Assembly (NCBI GenBank): GCA_049600855.1
Contig: JBMYQA010000230.1
Coordinates: 1 to 10,119, forward strand
Origin: JBMYQA01 sp049600855
Lineage (GTDB): Bacteria > Bacteroidota > Bacteroidia > Cytophagales > Flammeovirgaceae
Direction of reading: 5' to 3'
DNA: 10,119 nt
The notes beneath the pieces are model-generated. The model saw nothing but the letters and a program-made list of their open reading frames with translations. It ran no database searches and was not told the origin of the DNA. Below, piece by piece: positions 1-6,358 of this stretch. Each line of letters opens with the position of its first letter. Position 1 is the stretch's first letter. The position numbers and the translations under genes were made by a program.

Positions 1-2
1 TG

Positions 3-68
3 ATTCAAGAGACGGAAAAAGAGGTGACATTTTTGCATCATAAACCATGCGTGATGAACACTCATTAG
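3..68 (+). CDS. possible 3' end of an unidentified plus-strand gene (partial)
   Basis: An open frame enters from the left edge and ends at a TAG at 66-68, giving 21 residues that end in HHKPCVMNTH. The other two plus frames close within the first 45 bases. The stop is followed 14 bases later by a strong hairpin and a short T run, which is what one expects after a real gene converging on dnaG. The fragment is too short to name, and a chance open frame of this length is common, so the call rests mainly on the terminator placement. Confidence 0.35.
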   Translation: MQETEKEVTFLHHKPCVMNTH

Positions 69-82
69 AGCTATCGCAAATC

Positions 83-128
83 GTGTTGTGTGAAGTCATC
101 ATTTATAGAACTTCACACAACGCCTTTT
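83..128 (+). terminator. hairpin terminator between convergent genes
   Basis: GTTGTGTGAAGT at 85-96 pairs perfectly with ACTTCACACAAC at 110-121. The stem extends by a G-T wobble and one G-C pair (83-84 with 122-123), around a 13-base loop. On the plus strand the stem is followed by CC and four T residues (125-128). On the minus strand it starts 11 bases after the dnaG stop but has no T run behind it. It is therefore best read as a plus-strand terminator that may also stabilise the 3' end of the dnaG transcript. Confidence 0.7.
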
Positions 129-133
129 CATTA

Positions 134-2236
134 CTACGAATAATAAATGCCTAACAACTTCGCGAGCTCATTTTCTTGGATTTTTAACTCCATATACAAG
201 TTTTGTAAATACGAAATCTCATTATCGGTTTTTGCATCTTTAATATCCTGTAACACTTTCTTTAATAAGCCTTTTAGGCGATGTTCTTTTAACTTCAAGA
301 CATTTCTATAGAAAATTTTCACGATGTCTTCATCACGTTTGGGCACGTAAATTTCATGTTTTGCGAACCAATTAGCACTCACTTCTCCCTTTTGCGCAGT
401 CAGGTTAATTACCGTTTCCTTAATTTCCTCATTGGTTTGGTGAATGAAGAATCCCAAATCTGGATAATTACCTTTTTGAACCTCTCCATGATACAGCATG
501 ATAATTTCCCGATATAATGGAGAATGGAATTCCAGGTCTTCAATTTCTTCAAACCAGTAATCTGCTAACCTTCGGTCATTTTCTATTTTATGCCCATGTT
601 CCACTAACAAACGTACACTTTCCTGTTCTTGAAAGATAACGGCCTCATCTTTCGTGGGCAGCATTATAGGCGCTTCTGTTGCTTCTTGAACGGCTGGTAA
701 ATCAGGAAAACCAGAAACTTCAGGCTCTGCAGTGCGCTCTCCTTCAATAGGGATGAAATCAGCTTCATCAAATTGAAAGCTTCCTTCTTCTTCTAGTGGT
801 GTAGCATCTTCTTCAAAGAAAAATGGTTCTTGATCGTCACCCTTAGGAGGGGTTTTTAGTTTTGGAGAAGCAGCTGAGCTTTGCGTTTGTTGCTGTTTCT
901 TATAGCGTTGTTGTTGCTGTTTTTTACTTGCTGCTCCAAGAATTGATTTATTTACCTCTTCTACCAAAATCTTCACATCCACATTAAGCAAATGGCTGCA
1001 TTCCTCACAAAATACCGTTCGCTTAATTGGATCAGGAATTTTAGCGATACTTTCTACAATATCTCGGATGACTGCTGCCTTTTTAAGCGGATCGCCTTGG
1101 GTCTCTCCTAGTTGCAGATTGGTTTTAAATAAGATAAAATCTTGGGCATTCTTTTTGAGAAATTGTTGGAAAGCCTCTCCGCCTATTTCCCGCACATAGC
1201 TATCTGGATCTTGCCCCTCAGGAAACGAAACAACGCGCACGTTTAGCCCTTGAGCCAATAGCATGTCCACCCCACGCAACGAAGCCCGAATCCCCGCTTT
1301 ATCTCCATCAAATAATACGGTCACATTTGGCGTAAATCGCTTAATGAGTTTAATTTGGTTTTCTGTTAGCGAAGTTCCCGAAGAAGCCACCACATTTTCC
1401 ACGCCATTTTGATGCAGTGAAATGACATCGGTATAACCTTCTACCAAATAACAGTTATCCAAATTTCTGATGGCTTTCTTGGATTGAAATAACCCATAAA
1501 GCACATCGCTTTTGTGGTAAACATCCGATTCTGGGGAGTTGAGGTATTTGGCTTGTTTATCCTTCTTCAACGTTCGAGCCCCAAAGCCAATGACGCGGCC
1601 TGAGAGGTTGTGAATGGGAAACATCACCCGACCTCGGAAACGGTCATAACGCTTGCCATCTTCCCGAGCGACCACAAGACCAGCCTGCTCTAAAATGGCT
1701 GGCTGATGTCCTTTTTTTAAGGCAGCTTCCTCAAAATTATTCCACTCGTCCTGACTGTAGCCTAATTCAAAATTAGCAATGGTTTCTGCTGAAAATCCTC
1801 GTTCTTTAAAATAACTTAAGCCAATAGACTTACCATGAGTTGTTTCGTGTAACTGTTTTTCATAATACTCCTTCGCAAAATTGAGTGCTATGAACAGACT
1901 TTCTCTTAACTGATACGCCTCCTGTTTTTCTGGGGAAAGTTCCTCTTCTTCTAACTCAATATTGTATTTTTTGGCGAGATGCTTGAGCGCCTCAATATAT
2001 CCTACGCCCTCCATTTCCATCACAAAGGTAATGGAATCGCCCCCTTTTCCTGTGCTGAAACATTTAAAAATACCCTTGGCAGGAGATACCGAAAATGAGG
2101 GCGTTTTTTCATTGGTAAACGGTGATAATGCCCACCAATTTTGCCCCTTCTTTTTGAGTGGTAAATAATCTTCTACTACCTCTAATATATCGGCAGTATT
2201 CCGAATTTCTTGTATCGTTTGATCGCTGAGTCTCAT
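134..2236 (-). CDS. dnaG: DNA primase DnaG with degenerate zinc-binding motif
   Basis: Primase makes the RNA primers for Okazaki fragments and works with the replicative helicase DnaB. The N-terminal CHC2-type region (about 1-100) has the hallmark NEKTPSFSVSPAKG, but the usual Cys/His/Cys/Cys ligands read S38, T41, C59, T62, so only one remains. The RNA-polymerase core has RFRGRVMFP (199-207), GFGAR (217-221) and KYLNSP (230-235). The Toprim domain has VEGYTD with E266, FDGD with D310/D312, and DPD at 343-345. Residues about 433-535 form a Gln/Lys-rich then acidic low-complexity linker before a helical, probably DnaB-binding, C-terminal domain; this helps explain 700 residues against about 580 in E. 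coli. The ATG start fits the family N-terminus. It lies 16 bases after the glycosyltransferase stop, so the two are probably co-transcribed. The identity is certain; the loss of zinc ligands is read directly from the sequence. Confidence 0.97.
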   Translation of the reverse strand: MRLSDQTIQEIRNTADILEVVEDYLPLKKKGQNWWALSPFTNEKTPSFSVSPAKGIFKCFSTGKGGDSITFVMEMEGVGYIEALKHLAKKYNIELEEEELSPEKQEAYQLRESLFIALNFAKEYYEKQLHETTHGKSIGLSYFKERGFSAETIANFELGYSQDEWNNFEEAALKKGHQPAILEQAGLVVAREDGKRYDRFRGRVMFPIHNLSGRVIGFGARTLKKDKQAKYLNSPESDVYHKSDVLYGLFQSKKAIRNLDNCYLVEGYTDVISLHQNGVENVVASSGTSLTENQIKLIKRFTPNVTVLFDGDKAGIRASLRGVDMLLAQGLNVRVVSFPEGQDPDSYVREIGGEAFQQFLKKNAQDFILFKTNLQLGETQGDPLKKAAVIRDIVESIAKIPDPIKRTVFCEECSHLLNVDVKILVEEVNKSILGAASKKQQQQRYKKQQQTQSSAASPKLKTPPKGDDQEPFFFEEDATPLEEEGSFQFDEADFIPIEGERTAEPEVSGFPDLPAVQEATEAPIMLPTKDEAVIFQEQESVRLLVEHGHKIENDRRLADYWFEEIEDLEFHSPLYREIIMLYHGEVQKGNYPDLGFFIHQTNEEIKETVINLTAQKGEVSANWFAKHEIYVPKRDEDIVKIFYRNVLKLKEHRLKGLLKKVLQDIKDAKTDNEISYLQNLYMELKIQENELAKLLGIYYS

Positions 2237-2252
2237 GAGTTCTGATCAAGCT

Positions 2253-2978
2253 TCAATGAAAACTCTTGAAAAAGCTAAACACTTTCATCTGAATGACTCC
2301 CAAAATCGCTTCTTTAATAATTCCCTTTGACATCTTTGATTGTCCTCTTGTACGATCCGTGAAAATGATGGGTACTTCTTTGATATCAAAACCGTACTTC
2401 CAAGCCAAAAACTTCATCTCAATTTGGAAGGCATACCCCACAAATCGAATATTATCTAAATCGATTTTTTCCAACACTTTGCGTGAATAGCATTTGAAAC
2501 CTGCTGTAGTATCCGAAATGGGCATTCCCGTAATAAAGCGAACATAGTAACTCGCAAAATAAGACAACAGTACACGACTCATCGGCCAATTTACTACGTT
2601 TACCCCAGTAACATATCGAGAGCCCACAGACATATCTCCTCCATTTTCGCAAGCTTCATAGAGTTTTACCAAGTCTTTGGGATTATGAGAAAAATCCGCA
2701 TCCATTTCAAAAATGTAGTCATACCCACGTTCAAGTGCTTTCTTAAATCCATAAATATAAGCAGTACCTAAACCTGATTTTTCTTTCCTACTCTCTAAAA
2801 ATATCTTTTCAGGAAACTCTTGGGCTAATCTTTCTACTACTTGAGCAGTGCCATCAGGAGAGTTATCATCCACAATCATAGCATGAAATTCTATTGGCAA
2901 ATCCATCACTGCTCGCAGAATAGCTTCAATATTCTCTAACTCATTGTAAGTCGGTATAATAACAATTTTCTTATTCAC
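2253..2978 (-). CDS. polyprenol-phosphate mannosyltransferase-like GT2 glycosyltransferase
   Basis: This is a GT-A fold, family 2 glycosyltransferase of the dolichol-phosphate mannose synthase (DPM1/Ppm1) type. Such enzymes move a sugar, usually mannose from GDP-mannose, onto a polyprenyl phosphate at the cytoplasmic face of the membrane. The motifs are IPTYNE (8-13), DDNSPDG (37-43), GLGTAYIYGF (69-78), the metal-binding DAD (93-95), SDTTAGFKCYSR (155-166) and DRTRGQSKMS (208-217). At 241 residues it is the single-domain form, with no C-terminal membrane anchor or GtrA-like domain. The start codon is GTG at 2976-2978. An in-frame TGA lies two codons upstream and the next Met is residue 25, past the nucleotide-binding IPTYNE, so the GTG start is forced. 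The sugar donor cannot be told from sequence. It leads a likely two-gene unit with dnaG. Confidence 0.93.
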   Translation of the reverse strand: MNKKIVIIPTYNELENIEAILRAVMDLPIEFHAMIVDDNSPDGTAQVVERLAQEFPEKIFLESRKEKSGLGTAYIYGFKKALERGYDYIFEMDADFSHNPKDLVKLYEACENGGDMSVGSRYVTGVNVVNWPMSRVLLSYFASYYVRFITGMPISDTTAGFKCYSRKVLEKIDLDNIRFVGYAFQIEMKFLAWKYGFDIKEVPIIFTDRTRGQSKMSKGIIKEAILGVIQMKVFSFFKSFH

Positions 2979-2982
2979 AAAT

Positions 2983-3015
2983 CAAAGGTAATCAGTTTTT
3001 CAATTGGAAGGCAAA
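2983..3015 (-). promoter_or_regulatory. Bacteroidota-type promoter for the glycosyltransferase-dnaG unit
   Basis: Read on the minus strand, TACCTTTG (2990 to 2983) matches the Bacteroidota -7 consensus TAnnTTTG exactly. A TTTG (3015 to 3012) lies 21 bases upstream of it, close to the usual spacing of the -33 element. The -7 box ends only four bases before the GTG start, so the predicted transcription start falls within a few bases of the start codon. That implies a leaderless or nearly leaderless mRNA. Confidence 0.65.
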
Positions 3016-3143
3016 TTAAACATCATAAATAGATTTAAAAAAAGGTTAGCGCCTGTTTGAATCTATTTTTTTAACGACTAACTGACAACTAGCTGATGTG
3101 CTTCCCGTTACTTTATGTAATAGCTTGTAATACCATCTTTCGC

Positions 3144-3162
3144 GTAATCTTTTTAAGATTAC
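3144..3162. repeat. 8-bp stem hairpin or operator-like inverted repeat
   Basis: GTAATCTT (3144-3151) and AAGATTAC (3155-3162) are exact reverse complements separated by TTT. No gene ends close by on either strand, so a terminator role is not obvious. It could be a protein-binding palindrome in the divergent promoter region. Confidence 0.5.
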
Positions 3163-3168
3163 ATTACA

Positions 3169-3245
3169 ATTAGTACTTTAAATCAGGTATTTCTTTATGA
3201 AAGCGTTAATAATTTCAAAAAAGTTAAAAATTTTAAAGTACTAAT
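3169..3245. repeat. 14-bp perfect inverted repeat with 49-base spacer
   Basis: ATTAGTACTTTAAA at 3169-3182 is the exact reverse complement of TTTAAAGTACTAAT at 3232-3245. Each arm also contains two smaller palindromes, AGTACT and TTTAAA, so the arms could bind a dimeric regulator individually as well as pair with each other. The repeat lies just 6 bases after the 3144-3162 hairpin, and its right arm ends about 120 bases upstream of the plus-strand promoter. Confidence 0.6.
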
Positions 3246-3344
3246 ACTCAATTACTTAAAACAAACAATAGAAAATATTTACATTTATTTACAACCTTTT
3301 TCCTGTAGCGACGTATAGAATAAATACAATTTAATCTTTAAATT

Positions 3345-3375
3345 TTTCAATAAATTGAAGATTTAGTTATCTTTG
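3345..3375 (+). promoter_or_regulatory. Bacteroidota-type promoter for the leader and 154-aa secreted protein
   Basis: TATCTTTG at 3368-3375, followed by CAC, is an exact TAnnTTTG -7 element. TTTC at 3345-3348, nineteen bases upstream, is a three-of-four match to the -33 TTTG. The expected transcription start is about 3381, which gives a leader of roughly 190 bases before the ATG at 3574. Confidence 0.65.
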
Positions 3376-3390
3376 CACAAGGAAGAATAA

Positions 3391-3561
3391 ATGATAATTG
3401 TTTCTCACGATCACAAACCGACAAGCCATTACCAATTAGTTAGTGTATTAACAAATTACTCAAAGCGTCACTTGCATCTAATTGATGCAAGACTACTAAC
3501 CTATTGCCTAATTTATGGGCTTCATTGGTCAAATAGCATCGCTATTCAGTTTAACATCTAA
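3391..3561 (+). CDS. possible 56-codon leader open frame upstream of the secreted protein
   Basis: An ATG at 3391 opens a frame of 56 residues that runs to a TAA at 3559-3561. GGAAG at 3381-3385 sits five bases before the ATG and the TATCTTTG promoter lies just upstream, so it would be the first frame on the transcript. Its stop is 12 bases before the downstream ATG at 3574, in the same frame, which would allow translational coupling. The peptide (MIIVSHDHKP at the start, IQFNI at the end) is His- and Leu-rich, has no signal peptide and matches no family I know. A leader peptide, a small protein, or a chance open frame inside a structured 5' leader are all possible. Confidence 0.3.
   Translation: MIIVSHDHKPTSHYQLVSVLTNYSKRHLHLIDARLLTYCLIYGLHWSNSIAIQFNI
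3471..3491 (+). promoter_or_regulatory. leader hairpin
   Basis: CTTGCATC (3471-3478) pairs exactly with GATGCAAG (3484-3491) around the loop TAATT. It lies inside the predicted 5' leader, about 80 bases before the ATG at 3574. There is no T run after it, so it is not a standard attenuator. Confidence 0.45.
3532..3546 (+). promoter_or_regulatory. short second leader hairpin
   Basis: AATAGC (3532-3537) pairs with GCTATT (3541-3546) around ATC. It ends 27 bases before the ATG at 3574 and overlaps the last codons of the possible leader frame. A six-pair stem can easily arise by chance; it is noted because it is the second stem in the same leader. Confidence 0.3.
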
Positions 3562-3573
3562 CACTCGTCTGAA

Positions 3574-4038
3574 ATGAGAACACTATTCACAACTGCTTTA
3601 CTTGCTCCGCTATTTTTACTGTTAGGCGGAAATGCACAAAACACTCAGGTAAAGGATAATAACAACTCTACGTTATCTGCTAAAATTGTCATGACAGCTC
3701 TAAGTTGGGATTGCGCAGCACTAGGTAATCATACAAAAATTGACTTTATTGGTGATGTTACAGGAGGAGAAGCTCCTTATGAGATTTCTTGGTATGTATC
3801 GGCTACTTCAAAAATAAAAGATGCTCATCGCAATGAAACGGACTACTTAGAAGTTTCTGATGTAGCTGAAGATTTTGCGCCAAGTCCACAAATTACGGTA
3901 AATGAGAAGCTCGGCTACTACATCATTTTAAAAGTAAGCGATGAGGCTGGAGATATGATTGAAAAAACGATAAAAATTGATTGCAATACATTAGAAAATA
4001 AAGTGTCTGCACAATCAATTAACAATAAAGCTAAATAA
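3574..4038 (+). CDS. small secreted protein with PKD/SprB-like beta-sandwich domain
   Basis: A Sec signal peptide is evident: MRT, a hydrophobic core LFTTALLAPLFLLLGG (about 4-19), then a likely cleavage after Ala21. The mature part of about 130 residues has TGGEAPYEISW at 63-73, the signature of PKD- and SprB-type repeats found in Bacteroidota surface proteins. A matching late strand, YYIILKVSDEAGD, lies at 115-127. Single cysteines at 47 and 137 bracket the domain and could form a disulfide clamp. There is no C-terminal sorting domain, no lipobox Cys and no enzyme motif. It is a stand-alone gene with its own promoter, long leader and terminator. Export is well supported; the role (surface, adhesive or structural) is unknown. 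Confidence 0.8.
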   Translation: MRTLFTTALLAPLFLLLGGNAQNTQVKDNNNSTLSAKIVMTALSWDCAALGNHTKIDFIGDVTGGEAPYEISWYVSATSKIKDAHRNETDYLEVSDVAEDFAPSPQITVNEKLGYYIILKVSDEAGDMIEKTIKIDCNTLENKVSAQSINNKAK

Positions 4039-4070
4039 AAATATTCCTGTCTGAAGAAGGATAATACAGG

Positions 4071-4104
4071 GAAGCAGTCTACTCGATGGACTGCTTTTTT
4101 ATTT
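4071..4104 (+). terminator. rho-independent terminator of the secreted-protein gene
   Basis: AAGCAGTC (4072-4079) pairs exactly with GACTGCTT (4089-4096). The stem extends inward by a T-G wobble and an A-T pair, leaving a five-base loop. A T-rich tail (T run 4095-4100, then ATTTT) follows on the plus strand. The right arm and T run lie inside the last codons of xseA on the other strand, so the two convergent genes share this sequence. Confidence 0.85.
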
Positions 4105-5326
4105 TCTTTGTGCGAAGCGCTTCGCTTTCAATCTCATGATTTGCCGAAACGGTTTTGAGTAAATCGCCTTTTTTTACCTGCTGATCTTTAAGCAATTCTC
4201 CGTTCAAATACGTAATGGTATAGCCTTTTTTTAGAATATTTTCAGGAGAAAGGTGTTGAATTTCCTTAGCCAAATACGTGAGTTGAAGCGCCTCCCGCTG
4301 AATTAGATTTTTCACTTGAGTGTGCAACATCAACTCCTGATTTGCTAATCGAATATGCTGCTGCTGTAAACTTTGCTGTGTCGCTTGAAAGATGCGTTGG
4401 CTATTCTGCTGCAACGCATCGGTATGAAGTTGGATCAAGCGTTCAGCATTAGCTAAAATAAATTGAAATTGTTCCAACATCGTTGATTCAACATGCAACA
4501 TGCGTTGAATCAAAAACTCAGCTACCGCTGTTGGGGTTTTCAGGGGTATCCTAGCTACTAAATCGCAAACTGAGGTATCTCGCTGATGCCCAATACCAGT
4601 AATCACGGGCAAGCGACTCATGGCGATTTGAGCAGCAATATCGTAACTGTTAAATACTTCCAAATCAAGCTTAGAACCCCCACCGCGAATCAGTACGATG
4701 GCATCAAAATCCTGCGGATCAATCTTAGCAAGTTGAATGAGTATTTCTTTCGCTGCACGCTCTCCTTGCACAGAAGCCGCAAAAAAAGTAAGGTGGTACT
4801 GATAGCCGTATGGATTCTGTTGCAACTGAGTGATAAAATCGGTATATCCAGCAGCAGTAGGAGATGAGATAACTGCAATTCGTTGAACAACCAGCGGAAC
4901 TTCTAATAGCTGTTGCCGCTCCAGCAAGCCTTCCTCCGTCAGTCGCCGAATGGTTTCTTGTCTTTTTTTCTCCAGCTCTCCTAAGGTAAATTGTTCGTTT
5001 AAATCCGTAACCGTTAATGAAAGCCCATGAATCTCATGAAATGAAACAACCACCTTCATCATCACTTTTGAACCAGGCTTTAGAATCGCTTCCAAGTTTT
5101 CTCCGAGTTTTTGGTGAAGCGCTAGCAGCTGCCCATGCCAGATGGTAGCACGCGCTTTAGCTATGATGGCAGATGTATTTTCTTCTTCTTTTTGCACCAA
5201 TTCCATATAGCAATGATTGCCGAGCTGCACTTGGGCAATCTCGGCAATAATCCAAAAATCTCTTCCTATTCCAGTAATGAGCTTTTGTATGCTCTTATTT
5301 AATTGGTAAAGTGTAAAAAACTTCAA
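4079..5326 (-). CDS. xseA: exodeoxyribonuclease VII large subunit
   Basis: XseA is the catalytic subunit of exonuclease VII, which degrades single-stranded DNA from either end and acts in repair. An N-terminal OB-fold region (about 1-110) is followed by the catalytic domain with VISSPTAAGYTDF (152-164), VLIRGGGSKLDLEVFN (211-226) and GIGHQRDTSVCDLVA (244-258), then TPTAVAE (264-270). A long helical, coiled-coil-like stretch covers about 275-360. The C-terminus carries ILKKGYTITYLNG (about 365-377), the XseA tail motif. At 415 residues it is near the family norm. The small subunit XseB, often encoded next to xseA, is not directly downstream here, because a convergent gene lies there. No TAnnTTTG element was found in the 123 bases upstream, so it may depend on the genes upstream. 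Confidence 0.96.
   Translation of the reverse strand: MKFFTLYQLNKSIQKLITGIGRDFWIIAEIAQVQLGNHCYMELVQKEEENTSAIIAKARATIWHGQLLALHQKLGENLEAILKPGSKVMMKVVVSFHEIHGLSLTVTDLNEQFTLGELEKKRQETIRRLTEEGLLERQQLLEVPLVVQRIAVISSPTAAGYTDFITQLQQNPYGYQYHLTFFAASVQGERAAKEILIQLAKIDPQDFDAIVLIRGGGSKLDLEVFNSYDIAAQIAMSRLPVITGIGHQRDTSVCDLVARIPLKTPTAVAEFLIQRMLHVESTMLEQFQFILANAERLIQLHTDALQQNSQRIFQATQQSLQQQHIRLANQELMLHTQVKNLIQREALQLTYLAKEIQHLSPENILKKGYTITYLNGELLKDQQVKKGDLLKTVSANHEIESEALRTKKIKKQSIE
4112..4125. repeat. 14-bp perfect palindrome inside the xseA 3' end
   Basis: GCGAAGCGCTTCGC is its own reverse complement. It encodes part of Glu-Ala-Leu-Arg near the XseA C-terminus, and lies 16 bases beyond the right arm of the terminator. 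It stands out as GC-rich in an AT-rich setting, but may simply result from codon choice. Confidence 0.35.
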
Positions 5327-5449
5327 CGTATATAGGGGACACTGATTTTAATTAATGAGCTTGCTTAAAGTAAGGAGCTTCGCATCGAAAATGTGCTAAA
5401 TTACAGGTGAAAGACTTTATTTTAAACAAGCTCAATGCAATTTTGCTGA

Positions 5450-5632
5450 CTAAAACTCAGCTTCATCTTTATTTGCTTTTCCAAGGAACTTTGGGAAAAC
5501 ACTTTTGAGGATAAAATACCCAACTCCTAAAGCAAGTGCTAAGAAAAATACCATCTTTATTCCTTTCCAAACAAAACTAACCACCACCAGTCCAACTACC
5601 AATCCTAAAATAATTTTTAATGTATTGCTCAT
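5450..5632 (-). CDS. small membrane protein of 60 residues, function unknown
   Basis: The product is hydrophobic: two predicted membrane segments (about 7-21 and 27-45), rich in Val, Leu, Gly and Phe, are joined by a short WKGIK linker. A basic then acidic tail ends in KANKDEAEF. An N-in/C-in hairpin in the inner membrane is the simplest topology. I recognise no family. It lies 69 bases after the HAD hydrolase gene on the same strand. A possible -7 box, TAAATTTG (5692 to 5685), lies about 53 bases upstream of the ATG, so it may have its own promoter. That element is AT-rich enough to occur by chance. Unlike a random frame, its composition is clearly that of a membrane protein. Confidence 0.75.
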   Translation of the reverse strand: MSNTLKIILGLVVGLVVVSFVWKGIKMVFFLALALGVGYFILKSVFPKFLGKANKDEAEF

Positions 5633-5684
5633 AATTTAATGGGTTTAAAAATTAATTTGAATGCTTTGCAGAACTCAATCTTAC

Positions 5685-5692
5685 CAAATTTA
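5685..5692 (-). promoter_or_regulatory. possible -7 element for the 60-aa membrane protein
   Basis: On the minus strand TAAATTTG matches TAnnTTTG, in the gap between the HAD gene stop and the small membrane protein. No TTTG or TTG was seen at the -33 distance, and the motif is low in information in AT-rich DNA. Confidence 0.3.
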
Positions 5693-5701
5693 ATGAAAAT
5701 C

Positions 5702-6334
5702 TTAAACTATTTCTCCATTAGTGGTTGATAATAATTGATCGAGTTGACTCCGCACTTGAGCAGGATCTTGACAGTGAATTCCATGAATTCCCAGCTTTTG
5801 AGCGGTCTCTATATTGGCGAATGAATCGTCAATAAATACCGCTTGCTCAGCATTAATTTGATACCGTTCCAGTAAAATGTGGTAAATCGCTTCAGCTGGT
5901 TTCCTTGTTTTTTCAACTCCTGACACTACAATACCTTCAAACCAAGATAAAAACTCAAAACGCCTTTGAGCAATAGGAAAAGTTTCTGAAGACCAATTAG
6001 TTAGCGCATAAATCTTAAAGTTGGCATTTTGCTTTAACTCTTGCAGTAAGGTGACTGTTTCTTCAAAAGACTCTCCAAGCATTTCTTCCCACCTTTCCGC
6101 ATATGCCTTAATTTCATTTGCATAGTTGGGATGAATCGCGATCAGCTCTTGCGTAGCTGCTTCCCACGTACGTCCAGCATCTTGTTTCAGGTTCCACTCA
6201 TACGTGCAAATGTGATTTAGGAAATAATCTACTTCTTCCTCAGAATCGAACATTTTTCGGAAAAGGTATTTGGGATTCCAATCGATCAAAACACCTCCTA
6301 AGTCAAAAATGATGGTATTGATGGGTTGTGCCAT
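5702..6334 (-). CDS. HAD-superfamily hydrolase (YihX/haloacid-dehalogenase-like)
   Basis: Soluble phosphatase-type enzyme of the HAD superfamily, subfamily IA style. Motif I is FDLGGVLIDW (10-19) with nucleophile D11; the usual second Asp two residues on is Gly13, as in E. coli YihX, a sugar-phosphate phosphatase. Motif II is TNWS (112-115). Motif III is the Lys of TRKPAEAIY (K145). Motif IV is FIDDS with D169/D170. An alpha-helical cap lies between motifs I and II (about 20-90). The length of 210 residues is typical. The substrate cannot be assigned from sequence; the lack of the second motif-I Asp leaves either a sugar phosphatase or a less usual HAD reaction. It starts 24 bases after the HMG-CoA lyase stop, so the two are probably co-transcribed. 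Confidence 0.92.
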   Translation of the reverse strand: MAQPINTIIFDLGGVLIDWNPKYLFRKMFDSEEEVDYFLNHICTYEWNLKQDAGRTWEAATQELIAIHPNYANEIKAYAERWEEMLGESFEETVTLLQELKQNANFKIYALTNWSSETFPIAQRRFEFLSWFEGIVVSGVEKTRKPAEAIYHILLERYQINAEQAVFIDDSFANIETAQKLGIHGIHCQDPAQVRSQLDQLLSTTNGEIV

Positions 6335-6358
6335 AAGTGATACGCTTAATAAAACTGT

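Larger units (their letters stand above)
2991..3367. other. AT-rich divergent intergenic region without a convincing gene
   Basis: This stretch separates the minus-strand glycosyltransferase unit from the plus-strand leader. It is markedly richer in A and T than the flanking genes and has runs of A and T throughout. The longest plus-strand ATG frame noticed in it is 25 codons (3096-3173), with nothing to recommend it. It does hold a short hairpin at 3144-3162 and a 14-bp inverted repeat at 3169-3245, listed separately, which suggests a regulatory rather than a coding role. Confidence 0.6.

Noticed and set aside
608..615. TACGTTTG on the minus strand, matching the -7 consensus
   Set aside because: It lies inside dnaG with no downstream gene start; a chance match.
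885..925. CTG/TTG-rich repeat tract
   Set aside because: It encodes the Gln-rich linker of DnaG and is imperfect; it is not a microsatellite or CRISPR-like repeat.
1962..2168. Plus-strand open frame of 68 codons opposite dnaG
   Set aside because: It lies opposite the conserved primase N-terminus, and its translation shows no recognisable domain.
3096..3173. 25-codon plus-strand frame in the intergenic region
   Set aside because: It is short, hydrophobic by composition only, without a ribosome site or promoter, and overlaps the hairpin repeat.
4586..4867. Plus-strand open frame of 93 codons opposite xseA
   Set aside because: It is a shadow of the conserved XseA catalytic domain.
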